Source: Burhinus oedicnemus
Lineage: Eukaryota > Chordata > Aves > Charadriiformes > Burhinidae
NCBI GenBank assembly: GCA_008921705.1
Contig: VFFE01007127.1
Coordinates: forward strand, 193,550 to 257,549
Direction of reading: 5' to 3'
DNA length: 64,000 nucleotides
Made by a program: the position numbers and the translations under genes
The notes under the pieces: generated by a model
What the model was told of the DNA's origin: nothing
What the model saw: the letters and a program-made list of their open reading frames with translations, nothing else
The model's database searches: none
In this document: piece by piece, positions 24,689-36,500 of the stretch
How the letters are laid out: every line of letters starts with the position of its first letter
Numbering within the stretch: position 1 is the first letter of the stretch

Positions 24689-26404
24689 AGGCTCCTGCAG
24701 GATCTGCTCGGGGACCGCGTGGAAAATCTGGCTCCAGTACAGTGTTGCTCTATTTTACCTTTTTACTGCTTGAAAAACATTTGGCCGTTGCTGGAGAGAG
24801 CCAGGCTAGACGCATACATTACAGCACGCTCCAGAAATAGCACACGCTGGCTTGCACAATTTTGCAGCTAAAAAGCTTCCTTTGAGCTTAGCAGCCTGTC
24901 CCTGTCCGTGGAGCAGCTCTGGAGAAGGCAAACCAGGGCTCCAGAGCCTGTGGCTTGGGATGAATCATTGAAGGAAGGTTTCATGACTTTGAACGCAGGT
25001 GAACAAAGCGTGAGGGAGTTTGATTTCCTCTCCCTCGCTGCCAGCTCCTGTGTATCTTATGCAAAGTGTTTAATGAGCTAATTTGTACGGTGGAGAAGAA
25101 GTTGTATGTCAAAGCTGAGTTTAGCTTTGGCCTGGCAAACGGAGCTGTCTATGAGGACAAGCCTTCCATGAGCAGTGCCGTGCCAGTACATCACATCGCC
25201 TGCCACAAAAGGAGGTCAGTCTGCAGAACCAACACAGTTCAAGGCTTTTCTCTGGAAGCCACCACTTTGAGCAAAACAGGCTGGTTTCTGGTGATACAGG
25301 CCATCCCCAATCCACAAATAAGTAAAATTTGTAGTTTGAGGTAGATTCAGGTTGGTGATCTCTGGATGAAAGGCTCTTTATTTGCTCAGGCAGGTTCTGA
25401 GGTCTCCAGTAAGTCATGAGAGGTAAGGGCATGCATTGGAAAATCAAACTGATCTCTGGAACAGCGCATGTTTACATCAAATTCTGACTTTTCTGAGACC
25501 CCACCTCTGAATATAGGTGAAGCATCCACCACAGTTGTTCAGACACTGTTCAGCACAGTCCGTAATCAAGCATTAAGTCTCATGTGCTAACGGGAGACCA
25601 CCATCACCTACAAAACATGACAATGAAACACCTACTAACATCCCAGTCCATGTCTGCAGACAGCATTTTGCAACAGAAACCCACTGGAAGTGCTGAAATC
25701 ATTGAAGAGCCCTCATACAAATTAAAAGACTTGGTTGATACCAGGAGGTATAAACCAACCACTTGGTATTGAACATGCACAGCACATTCCTGCATCCCGT
25801 CCAAAAAGCCCAACACAGCACCACAGGCATATCTGTCTTGTAGGACCTCCACAAGGGATCCAGCACCAGTTAGATGGATCCAGCTTAACCGGTGCGCTCA
25901 GACTCCACATATGCCTACTGCCCACACTTCTATTCCTCTGGGATTTCTAGACCTTCAACAATCTACTTGCAGCAGCTGGTTTTGGACTATCACGTAGCTA
26001 GAAATCCTAAACAAATATCCAAAGCATTTTTTCCTTCATTCTCTCAACACAGCTTTTGGGTGGGAAAAAAAGTCCAGGGTATCCTAGACGTTGGTGTTTG
26101 CACGAAGGTAATCACAGGATCACAAGATATTTTCTTCCCTTACGTGATGGGCTTGGACTTGGAATATGATGATCCAGCACAAACTTTGCCCACTAAATCA
26201 ACACATGAAGAATTGTGTGTCACTTTGAGGAGTGACAGGACGTGCAGTTTGCTACTAAGTTTAACAACCGTTGAAGAAACAGCATTGCATGCCTCATATC
26301 TCATTGCCTAAGATCATATGCAACCCCAGGACCCAACACAGAGCCGTGGATGGTTGCACCAAGGCAGAGCTGTGAGCAAGGGGACACCAAAACGTGCCAT
26401 GTTA

Positions 26405-26472
26405 GGTCCTGGGCTCTATTCTGAGCTCTGCCTCAAGTGACCTTCTGCAACCTCTGTGTCACCTCGCTTATG
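26405..26472 (-). mobile_element. MIR-like SINE scrap, antisense
   Basis: GTCCTGGGCTCTATTCTGAG, then CTCTGCC and AAGTGACCTTCTGCAACCTC, track the antisense MIR consensus (CCTGGGTTCGAATCCCGGCTCTGCC, then TGTGACCTTGGGCAAG, then ACCTCTCTGTGCCTC). Two small gaps are needed. The match is shorter and weaker than at 21.7 kb. Confidence 0.38.
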
Positions 26473-27303
26473 GTGTGATGGAGAAGAGTGACACCCACCC
26501 CTGCATGGCAGGATGTGGCCCCAGCAGCAGGCTGGGTCACGAACTGCACAGGAAGACCAAGCGCTGCCTACGAGGGGAAACCAGAACTCCCTCCCCTCCA
26601 TCAGGGCTTGTTTTATGGGCAAGGCTCCCTTTCAAACATATGCAAGACGAAGACCAGCACACGAGGGCTATCGCACACAGGCGTATCCTGCGAAACACAT
26701 GCTGTCTGGTAGCTGTGCCGCTCCTGCTTTCCCCTTTCCCTGCAAGAAAACCCCTGTTTAGGAAGACAACACTGTTCAGAGTCTCCCTGTCACTCAGAGA
26801 AAAATGGAAAAATACAGAATATTGGTATTTAGCCTGCTACGGGAGACAAATGCCACTGCCTAGATATCTTAAGTACCTTACCCAGAACCTGCAACTATAG
26901 GGAAGGGCTTCTTAAAGCTAATACGGGCTCTTTGGTGTTCGCATCCCCTGCTCATACCTTATCTGATTGCTGCCTTACAGGTCACAGCATTTGCTTGGAT
27001 CATGTTAGGTCAGAGGCTGCAGTGGTCATAATCTTCATCCATGATTTCTGTTTTACTACTGCCTGGTGACACCAGCGGCTTTACTGGTGGCATTATTTAA
27101 CTGTGATGCTCTGGGCACACCAAAACCAGCGATTTACATTTCAGCCTTGACCACCGTGAACTGGCTGGGCTGTTTCAAACACCAGAACAGCAGACAGAGC
27201 CCCACGTGCCTCTCTTTTCCTACTAAGGCATTACGGACTCTTTTTATATAATTAACCCAGACATTTTGCCTAGCATACTTGATTTAGTGCCTTTTTTGGG
27301 GGG

Positions 27304-27320
27304 AAAACAAAACAAAACAA
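27304..27320 (+). repeat. AAAAC simple repeat
   Basis: About three units of AAAAC follow a G-rich run at 27297-27303. Confidence 0.8.
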
Positions 27321-27428
27321 GACTGAAGGCAGCTGTTTGCCTCCTGGATTGCAGCAAAACTGAGGTGCTTTGCATCCTGGCAAACAGAGTCCAACATTTT
27401 TTAAAAGTCCTGGCTGGTTGTTATAGCA

Positions 27429-27459
27429 ACATATGCACGTGCGCATGTGTGTGCATGCA
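27429..27459. repeat. 31-bp perfect purine-pyrimidine alternation
   Basis: Every base from 27429 to 27459 alternates purine and pyrimidine. Most steps are GC, GT/AC or CA/TG (ATGCACGTGCGCATGTGTGT in the middle). Such tracts can adopt left-handed Z-DNA under negative supercoiling. It is a structural feature, not a gene. Confidence 0.75.
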
Positions 27460-28656
27460 AAATAGACTCCAACCCAGGTTGTCACGGGCAACACGAGTCA
27501 GCTTCGAAGTCACACCAAACTTGTCGTCTTGCCTGGTGTCATCTGAAGGCAGCAGCCAGCTCCAACAGGGACTGGGATATATCCCGATATCTCACTGCTG
27601 GTGCCAGTTGCTGGCTGAGAGCTCAGCGCCGTCTCGCAGCTGATTCAGCTCCTTATAGAAGAGGGTAATTTTCTTTATCCTGTTTGCTTCTTCCTCCCTT
27701 GCAGGCTGCCACAGCACCTTAACCCAGCTGGGTAAGACAAGCTCATGGCTCCCTCCCAAACAGATGGCTGCAAGGAAGGTCCAAAAATAATCTAACCCAT
27801 TTGCCTGCAAGTTTTGAGCCTGCTTTGCTGATTGGCAGACCCTCCGGAGACCACCAGAAGAAGCAGATGGTCAAGACATGAGATCAGAGCTTGAGACGGA
27901 GGTGTCAATCAATAGGTTGGAGTGCCAGGCTCCGGGATGTGGAACGGAGCAGGCAGCTACAGCAGCGCTAAGTGGGCAAGGGTGCACGGTCCCAGAAGGA
28001 CAGGTATTTAAGTAATAAGGCTGGCTGCAAAGACTGGTTTTTACTTTTAAAAAAAGAAATTCTAAAAAATCACAGCCATGTCATGCTGCAAGAGCCAGCC
28101 CTTGTAGTGTTCCACCCCTGGAAGGACGTGCTGAGACTGTGTCAATCCCCCCATCAAACTCTCAAGCAGAAGTAGGCAAAAAAAAAAAAAGTGAAAGAAC
28201 AACATACAGGCATTGCAGAAATAAGAGTGGGGCAAAATCATGGGAAATCACAATAGTTGTAAAGTCTCTGGCGGCAGGTTCCATAATGATATTTCTGAGT
28301 AAAAAAAATTGTTCAGTGTATCTTTTTGGATGTTGAGCTACCCCCTGACTGCACTGGTACCCTGGATCAGAGCATCAAAACCAATGCTGTGGCAAAATTA
28401 CCTCCTTCACCCCTTTACACAGGTTTTTGGCCCAATGTCTCAGGGTGATGCTATTCCACAGCATCCTTTGCACAGGGCTGTAACACAAAAACTCCCGTCT
28501 GGTCCAAAAGCCCGTTTAGGGTGAGGGATTCATGCTAAAAAATGTGATCAAACTACCATGTGTCCAGGAATCAACAGTACAGGGCCTGGAGTCTGGAAGC
28601 ACTGATCCCTTTGGAGAGAAGGTAAAGGAGCCAAATCTGCATGTTTCACTTAAGTT

Positions 28657-28693
28657 AAAAAGAAAAAAAAAGAAAAAAAAAAAAAGAAAAAAA
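28657..28693 (+). repeat. A-rich run with spaced G
   Basis: About 37 bases are almost all A, interrupted by single G residues. No retrotransposed sequence is recognisable upstream, so I list it as simple sequence rather than a retroelement tail. Confidence 0.85.
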
Positions 28694-29138
28694 GTGGGAG
28701 GAAATAAAAGTCTGCAAATAATTGATGGGTGAAAACACCGGATTGAAATGAAATTATCTAGGGAGTGTATTTTCCTAGTGGGGTAGATTATGAAAAGGAG
28801 AATTTAGCCTGAGTACTACAAAAACAAGCTACCAGAGAGAAGAAAAACCTCTGAGACTGGACCATCGCCTAAGGAAAGCGGTACAGACCCATTAGCACAT
28901 TTACCACTAGGCTAGGCAAAGCCCTAGGAAACCTGTGTAAGGCTCCACCGAGCACTGGCTGCTGGGGGGAGGGGTGAATCTGATCTAACCTGCCTCTTAC
29001 CCCTCTGATTCCTGCATTTCTAGCACCTCCTTTCCCCGGCATATTCCTTAAGGGCAAGGCTGATTTCTTCATCTGTGCTCACTCTACAGCAGGACTTTCC
29101 AAACTTTGTTTCCTTGGGCATGTCAGCAACACTGACGA

Positions 29139-29153
29139 CAGCAGCAGCAGCAG
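29139..29153 (+). repeat. CAG trinucleotide run, five units
   Basis: Five consecutive CAG units lie in a non-coding context. Confidence 0.9.
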
Positions 29154-29307
29154 CTCCTGGCTGCGTGCAGGCAAGACTCAGCATCGGCTGCTCCGTGTCT
29201 TGAAACAGCCCGGTTACCTCTAGCAGGACACAAGTCACAGTTTGCAACTCTCTTTCCTATCGAGAACCTCATCTGCATCATCAAAGACAGCAAACAAAAC
29301 CTGTAGA

Positions 29308-29576
29308 CAGCTCTGGAGCCCCCAACATAAGGATGACATGGACCTGTTGGAGCAGGTATAGAGGAGGCCATGAAGATGATCCAAGGGCTGGAGCCCCTCT
29401 GCTGTGAGGACAGGCTGAGAGAGTTGGGGGTGTTCAGCCTGGAGGAGAGAAGGCTCCGGGGAGACCTTATAGCCGGTCCGGTATCTGAAGGGAGCCTATA
29501 AGAAAGCTGGAGAGGGACTTTTTATGAGGGCATGTAGTGATAGGACGAGGGGTGATGGCTTCAAACTGGGAGAGGG
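29308..29576 (+). mobile_element. CR1 LINE fragment, sense, missing its 3' half
   Basis: The copy begins CAGCTCTGGAGCCCCCAACA and runs through the coding part of CR1 ORF2 (GTTGGGGGTGTTCAGCCTGG, then GGAGAGAAGGCTCCGGGGAG). It reaches AAACTGGGAGAGGG at 29576, where it stops abruptly against an opposite-strand CR1 piece. The downstream ORF end and the 3' octamer tail are absent. This is the same subfamily as the 33.2 and 48.3 kb copies. The frame carries indels and is not intact. Confidence 0.93.
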
Positions 29577-29832
29577 TTCCTACCACGGGCAGAGACACCT
29601 CCCACTAGACCAGGTTGCTCAAAGCCTCATCCAACCCAGCCTTGAACACCTCCAGGGATGGGGCAGCCACAGCTTCTCTGGGCAACATGTGCCAGGGTCT
29701 CACCACCCTCAGAGTGAAAAATTTCTTCCTGAGATCTAATCTAAATCTGCCCTCTCCCAGTTTGCGTTACCTCTCGTCCTATCAGTACATGTCCTTGTAA
29801 AAAGTCCCTCTCCAGCTTTCTTGTAGGCCCCA
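29491..29832. repeat. Inverted repeat formed by two facing CR1 pieces
   Basis: The arms are 29491-29576 (plus) and 29750-29832 (minus), about 85 bp each and roughly 85% alike by eye, separated by about 173 bp. Both arms are the same part of CR1, the stretch around AAGAAAGCTGGAGAGGGACT. A transcript through it could fold into a long hairpin. Confidence 0.85.
29579..29832 (-). mobile_element. CR1 LINE fragment, antisense, missing its extreme 3' tail
   Basis: Read on the plus strand it starts CCTACCACGGGCAGAGACAC, about 55 bp inside the normal CR1 3' end. It runs back through CAGGGATGGGGCAGCCACAG to GAAAGTCC-type coding sequence, and ends near TTGTAGGCCCC. The octamer tail is missing, which is unusual because 3' ends are normally kept. 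It abuts the sense piece at 29576-29579. Confidence 0.93.
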
Positions 29833-32800
29833 TCCCTGCAGGTGCTTGAGAAGGTGTCTGGAAAGACCATTGCACACACCTGCCGTGGCTGACGGCAGCT
29901 TCAGGACAGACCATCCAGATGGACAACCGTGCAGGTGCTGCTCTGTGCATGGCCAGGCTGCCCGGTGCTGCTGGGAGGGACAAGAGGTCCACACACCTCT
30001 CAGCACCGGCTTGTAGGTGACGATTTGCAGCAGTGACCAGAGAGGCAAAACAATGTTAGCTTTTGGTTTTGTCCCTTTTTTATACTTACCTTCTGTCAAA
30101 GCAAACAGACAAAGCTCAAACACATCGGGCAGCCCCCGAGAAGTCTGGACCCCATCTTCTATAAAACAGAAACCCCTGACCACACGCTTCTCGCCAGTAG
30201 CCAGGCAGCTATTGCACCCAGCTGACCGGGTAATTTTAGCTATCTGGAGAGTGCGAGGAGATGACAACAATCCCGAAGGACCGTCTGGAGGCACGTCTGC
30301 AGGAGCGCAGGCAGAGCACCCATCACCAACCAGCGAACTGGACAGTGCAGAGGTAGGACCACGAAGGTGCGTTGCTGTGTACCCCTGGACTACGAACCCT
30401 CCCGGCACAGGGAGCACTTAGACAGACTCTCTACAAATAAAACTATCACGAATGTAGACATTTGTTACCCTGCAGCTTTATTTTTTAACCTGCAGTGCAA
30501 TGTTGCTGTAAGAAATTGAATACTTGAGCATTAAGTATGTGTTACAGTGCTGCCTTATACAGCAGCAAAGTGATTAATTAAAATTTACAAGAGTAATCCA
30601 AATGCCTAAACATGTTTCTTGGCGGTAAGTCCTATAACCCACTGCCAATAACATCTCAAACTAACGACAACCCTGAAGTCAACCTTTGGGAGCCATGAAG
30701 TGTCTCTCTGAACGAAGCCAGTTGGTAATGGGAGAACGAAGAGATACGTGATTCTTCAGGAAAAACAAAGCCCACAAATACAATACTGTCTGGGATCTCT
30801 GGCTCACACGGGGAATAGCCCCATCCCAAGCCACAAATGCTGTCCAAAGCCCAGTTTTGTTAAGTTTTATGCTGCGGCATTGAAAACGCCATATAAAAGA
30901 GTGAAACAGCCAAATTCACATCCAGCTCCACGATCCGTGAGATGCTGAGCACTTCCAGCTAACACTGAGCCATGCCAAACACTTTGCAAAGTCAGAGGCT
31001 AAATTATTCCCTGGGAGGATTTCTTCATAAAACTCCAGAGGACACGGATATTGATCACACTTCTTCACCACCCCACCCCCGGCAAATCCGCTCACAGAAT
31101 ATAATCCAATAACTTGATACTTCGGGTAACCTTTGAAAACCTACGATTGAAATTTCCCAGGGGCAATACTTGAGGCTAAATTAGAGTTAAGGGGGTAAAG
31201 CTAGGAGTAAAGCTGTTGATTTAAATGGGGGGAAAAAAAAGATTCAGGAGAATGTCACAGTCAGCTATGGCAGGTTTACGGAGGTGTAACCCATCAGAGC
31301 CGCTCCGGTCACTGGAAGCTGGTGGCATAAATCAAACAAACCAGAGGGGAGAGACTCTTTAAAGGCTGATCTCGCCGTGCTGTTCTCTTAACACCACCTT
31401 CCCCTTGCAATGTGTAAATAAATGCAAAACTTTTAGTGTGCTGAACTAATCTATACTAGCTGTTGGAGCAAATCCTTGTATTTAATTATCATTGCTAAAT
31501 GATTTCAGTGTTTTCAAAGCACACTAGTTGCTTACTGGTAATGATTTCACTGCCATGGAATAAACCTTGCAACGATGAATGGGAATCTTACTCATGGAAA
31601 CACAGCTCATTTATAACTTTATTTTAGACACTTAAATTAGGAAGGATCAACTCAGTCCTACTGGAATAGTAATTTTAGCAGCAGAGTCAAAAAGAAAATG
31701 AAAAATAAAATGCCTTGCCCCAAGTAAAAATAATTGTGCTGTCCAACCATTTCTCTACAGAACCCTCTCAGCTCCCCCCTCCAACTGGAAATTTGTCACG
31801 GCAGAAGTCTTGCATTCGGGAAGGAGATCTTTACAGTTCCCGTGAAAATTCACTCCATTTCGCCAAGTTACACACACCTGAAAACTGTCATCTGCACCTA
31901 CTTGGGCCTAAAGTCTCCAGTCCCTCCTTGTTTCCTACATGTGAATTTGGGGCACTGAATCCCCTGCTGCAGCCCACATACCCCATTCGTGGGGAGGCAC
32001 AGCGATTGTGCCCTGTTTGCAAAAAATGCAACAGTCCCTTAAGAAAGGAGCCCTGGACTATGGGAGTGCAATTCCACGTGCTCTAGTCCCAGCTCTTCTA
32101 GCAACCCATGATAATGCCGTGATTTCCATTGGCTATATTATTGAGCAATGTCGCCTATTGATCTTAAGAGCAAGGCAAATATAATTCAAAACTCATACAA
32201 ATAAGATAGCAGAAAAGTTGCGTAAGATCAGGTCTGGCACAGCTGGGAACAGACTGCAGGATTCTGATGAAATCTGGCAAATCTCACCCCGTCAGATGCA
32301 TCCTGCTTATCGCGGTAGCCAGGTTTGCCCGTGCTGCCTCGTGCTGCTAGACCACCTCCCAGTAGGGAGCCCTAGGGCTAGACCCCAGTAGGGCTGTGCT
32401 GCCTGGGAAAGAGCTGCTTAAGCTAATTAGCAAACTTGAGTTGCCTACCCCCATAAACTGTTCCCAGAAAGAGAAGATCACGTAGAAGGGACAACTCACT
32501 GGTGCGACCAGTTACTCAGCAGCAGCGAGGCAGCGTGCTCCGCAAGTGGGAACGGGAAGGTTCCCAGCCCCGCAGCCAACGCCGCACTGCCTCTGCTTGC
32601 TTGTTCTAAAAATCATCGGAAGTGAGAGATGAGCTTTAATTAAAGAATGTTTATTTGCAAAATTGAGAAATGCCAAAATTGCGGCTGGCTCCACAAGCTT
32701 AATTTGTTCCATTATGCTCAAGGGCTGGGTTTTACATACATGAAAAGGTACTTTTTTTTTTTTTTTATTTTTGTGTAAGTTTTATAGGATTTCTGCCCTG

Positions 32801-33222
32801 TTCTGTTCCTAGATGGCTGCTGAACAAGGTGGAGCAAGCCAAGAAACCAAGGCTAGTGCTGTGTGATATCAGACAAGGCTGAACTATTAGCTAGAATATT
32901 CTAATGTTTTTTTAATGTTGTTTTCATGCAATTGCACTTAAATTGTCGGATAATCTAATTCAAATGGGAATATTTCTCCTCCTAAGCAATAGTTCATTGT
33001 CCTTAAAAACACCAAACCCAGGGTCTGCTCAGCAGAGAGGAATGCCCATGACTGACAGATGGGCGGATAAATGGTCCTCAGACAAACTCAGGCTTTTTCT
33101 CCCCAGGCTGTTAACTCTTTAACTGTACACACTGACCCTTGCATTAAAATCTAGCATGGCTCTTAATTTAGCACAGTCATTAACTGCCCAGAGCTCAGGT
33201 TTGGTCCATAACCTTCCAGCAG
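29833..33222. other. Unique sequence, AT-rich to the right
   Basis: No gene is recognised. The minus frame 29782-30417 (211 codons) ends inside the antisense CR1 and has no recognisable domain elsewhere. About 31380-31640 is AT-rich and dense in homeodomain-type TAAT cores (for example TTTAATTATCATTGCTAAAT at 31480-31499). A 10-bp palindrome GCTAATTAGC lies at 32422-32431, and a run of 15 T at 32752-32766. Confidence 0.5.
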
Positions 33223-33558
33223 CCTTCCAGTATCTGAAAGGGGCCTACAAGAAAGCTGGAGAGGGACTTTTTACAAGGACACGTAGTGATAGGACGAGGG
33301 GTGATGGCTTCACACTGGAAGAGGGGAGATTTAGATTAGATCTCAGGAAGAAATTTTTCCCTCTGAGGGTGGTGAGGCACTGGCACATGTTGCCCAGAGA
33401 AGCTGTGGCTGCCCCATCCCTGGAGGTGTTCAAGGCCGGGTTGGATGAGGCTTTGAGCAACCAGGTCTAGCGGGAGGTGTCCTTGCCCATGGCAGGGGGT
33501 TGGAACTAGATGATCTTTAAGGTCCCTTCCAACCCAAACCATTCTAGGATTCTATGAT
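33223..33558 (+). mobile_element. CR1 LINE fragment, 3' end, reading frame intact
   Basis: This sense copy is truncated at its 5' end. From TTCCAGTATCTGAAAGGGGC it runs to the tail AACCATTCTAGGATTCTATG. The CR1 ORF is open through GEGLFTRTRSDRTRGDGFTL and FFPLRVVRHWHMLPREAV to a TAG at 33468-33470, the expected native stop, followed by a 3' UTR of about 90 bp. The lack of in-frame damage suggests a relatively young insertion. It is the same subfamily as the 15.3, 29.3, 29.6 and 48.3 kb copies. Confidence 0.96.
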
Positions 33559-36500
33559 AACCTCTGTATTTCAAAGCAGCCTGTCTGCACAAGCACGGAT
33601 GCTGCGGTGTGACTAAGTGCATGACATATGTCCAATGACTTGGGTGTCGACATTTGCAGAATTTGTCTATCTATAGCTTCGAAGTCACATCTGATGTTAC
33701 TAAGCAGCTGTATGTCTAAACTTACAGCAGTTTTCACTGCGGTTTTGTGCACTCTTTCTTGAAAGAAGGAGAAAAGTAGTGGCACGTAGGGTTGTACACA
33801 CAAATAGGACCATTCTTAAGGACCAAGGCAGAACAAGATGGTGAGTTAAAAGTAACCTGAAAATACCTGGGCAAGGAAACCTTAGTGAGGGCAAAGAACT
33901 ACAGGAGCTGAAAATAACAGATAACCAGTGAAATAATTTTTATTCCATGCTAACATTCCGTGTGGTCCATAAACATTCACTTATAAAATGTTCACTTTAA
34001 AAAGTGGCTTCCTCCCTGAGGATGCTGCAGTGTTTTATACGCTTACATTGAAACACCTTCTCTGCCTGTCCTGCCCCATGGCGAATCTCATCTTCCTGTG
34101 CTCGGTTTCTGTGTTTTAGCTCCACGCTCTCAACACACCAATTGTAGTTCACCGCAATCATGATTTTCCTTGCCTTAGCATTTAGAAGAGTGGTCTTTCC
34201 ACATCCCTGCTAAGTCACTCCTTAACTCCCAGGAACAAACCCTCTCTCCTCCCAACTGAGCACCCCAGGGCAGGAATGAGAAGTGGTCCCTGCACCCAGG
34301 GCAGCTGGGGGATGCTGCCTGCCCCCTCCCCAGGCACGTACAGGTAGGAGTGTTATTGTTGGTATTTATCACTCCTTCACTGTTACAAGGGCATTGTGTC
34401 AGGAGACCCATTTAAGACCTATTATAACTCCTTTTGAGTGACAGGCAGAGAGTAATGAGTGTCATTGCCTGAGGAAGGCCAGACGAAAAGGAAGCTCTAA
34501 ATAGACCTGTCAAAGAGATGCTAAAGAGACTAATACATCAACTAAATCAGCACCCAATACATAAAAATCTTTTAATCTACCACTCTTTCAATTTTAAGTG
34601 TTTACCAAGGCCCAGCATCTATAATGCTGCATAGGTAATATGTTTTTTCTTTAAAAATAATTGTAATGACCCTCCTAAGTATGCCTAGATTTCTTTTCAT
34701 GAAAAACAAGAAAAAGAGGAGGAGAAAAGAAGCGGCAGGCTGCCAGGGATCCGAACGCTTCAGTAGCTGACAAAAGACAAGAGAATTCGGGCTGATTTTT
34801 TTTTTTTTTTTAAAAAAGCAGCTTTGGAACGATGTATTCACAAGTTGTTATGGGAACTAGCAGCACAGATGATGCCCCAAAGGAGCACCGAAGAATGTCT
34901 ATAGGATCTGGAGGGATAATAATGTAGCACAGACGTCTGTAATATGCATGGATTTCACCAAAATTGTATGACAATTTGTAACCTAATACTCGCAGTGCAC
35001 GGTCTGTGTGCCAGCACGAAGCCACAGCCCATCCAACACATTGGACCAAAACTATGTGGCTGGGATGCTTGATGGTGCAGCTCTGGCCCTCTCCCAGCCC
35101 TCCCGGGCCATCAGGAGAGTATCCCTCCTTGTTTGTTTATTTACTTTGACAACACATTAATTTTCATTCGCGCTACCTCACATTTTCCAGGACCTCTGCG
35201 CTTGCAAACTACTGTACTCGGAGCCCTGGCATGTGCTGGGGAAGGAGGAGCCGGGGGGGGATGCCGGCATCTGGGCTGCTGGCAGTGAGGAGGACACGAA
35301 GGACAGGTTTTATTTCTTTGGGAGGTAACTGGGGCCATCACCTCTGCGCAGATGATACGTCCACCTCTTCTTCCCAGCCTCCTTTGGCATGGTAGGAGGG
35401 CATGTGAAGTTTGGAGGAGGACTGACACCCTCTGCCCCCACTCCTGGAAACCCCATGAGTAACGAGTGCCCGGCTGTGCTTCCAGCTTTGTGGTGGATGA
35501 GGCGTTTTGTGGCTCTGCACGCGCACAGCCATGCTGCACGTGGTAGGCAGGCTGAGGGTTTTCCCAGCACTGAGACAGCTAAAGCCTCTGGCTTGTTTTC
35601 AAAATGGGAAGATTTAATTTATAAACACACCTTCATGCATACTTTGGCTTTTAAAGGAGAGTTACAACACAGGTTGCCTGGAAGAGCTTATACTATCGGG
35701 GTCATATCTAAATCTAGGGTTTACATGTAGGTAAGGTGTGTTGGATCTATGGGTGATACACAAAGCGTAAGACAAGACTTGAATTACAGCAATTATACAA
35801 CGGTCTCAACCTCAGGTGGTGTTTGTAGAACATTTAACAGTATATACTACAGGCCAGATCAGGAATATTCCCCAGTGACCCACACTCTCCAAATGGCTGG
35901 GTCAAAGCATCATAGCAACGCAACATCCTTGGGACAACCTGGTGTGGGAGCAGACCATGGATATGCCACAGTCACCAGGGGCTTTCAGACCAGAAGCGAC
36001 ACATGCACGGATTGAGCTTGGCCATGCCATGGAAGATGCAGGATCCTAGATGACACGCTGAGATGTTACTGAGCTCTGTAACAAGCGCTGTAAGAAACAC
36101 TCCTAGAGCTCAGACTCACCTGCCAGCGTAGCCCCTGAGCTTAGCCCCATACTTTGTGACTACAGCCTACGAGATACCCTGAGCCCATGGGAAAATGCTC
36201 AAAAAGGAGATCAGAAGAAGAGTAGGGCAAAGTCCCACATCATTGTAGCCTACTATTTGCTCAGTATTGATGCTTATGAGATGGGAATCAACTCAGCAAT
36301 GGGGCTGAGTTTGCAGGTCTCTGTGGGGACTGTGGTCTGGAGATAAGAACAAACCTCGCCGTGCTTCTCCCAGAGCTGCTGCTCACATTTGGAAGGAAGT
36401 CCAGTAAAACTGTAAAGGTACCTCTTGATCTGCCTTCCAAAAACCTCTTTCAAAATGTACTTAGCTGAGCTGTTTATGCAAATTCTTGCAAGTTGGCTTG

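Larger units (their letters stand above)
24061..29307. other. Unique sequence, no gene recognised
   Basis: I found no exon or RNA gene. It contains a GC-rich stretch at about 24100-24720 with a 14-bp palindrome at 24675, an old MIR-like scrap at 26405, an AAAAC run at 27304-27320, a 31-bp purine-pyrimidine alternation at 27429, an A-rich run at 28657, and five CAG units at 29139-29153. Reading frames overlap on both strands and none has a domain I recognise. Confidence 0.5.

Noticed and set aside
28657..28693. A-rich run as the tail of a processed pseudogene
   Set aside because: No coding or polyadenylation-signal remnant upstream and G-interrupted composition typical of simple sequence.
29782..30417. 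211-codon minus-strand frame
   Set aside because: Its C-terminal end reads out of the CR1 piece at 29579-29832 and the rest has no recognisable domain.
32060..32120. Possible further MIR-like scrap
   Set aside because: Only a short phrase (CTAGTCCCAGCTCTTCTAGC) resembles MIR and the core is missing.
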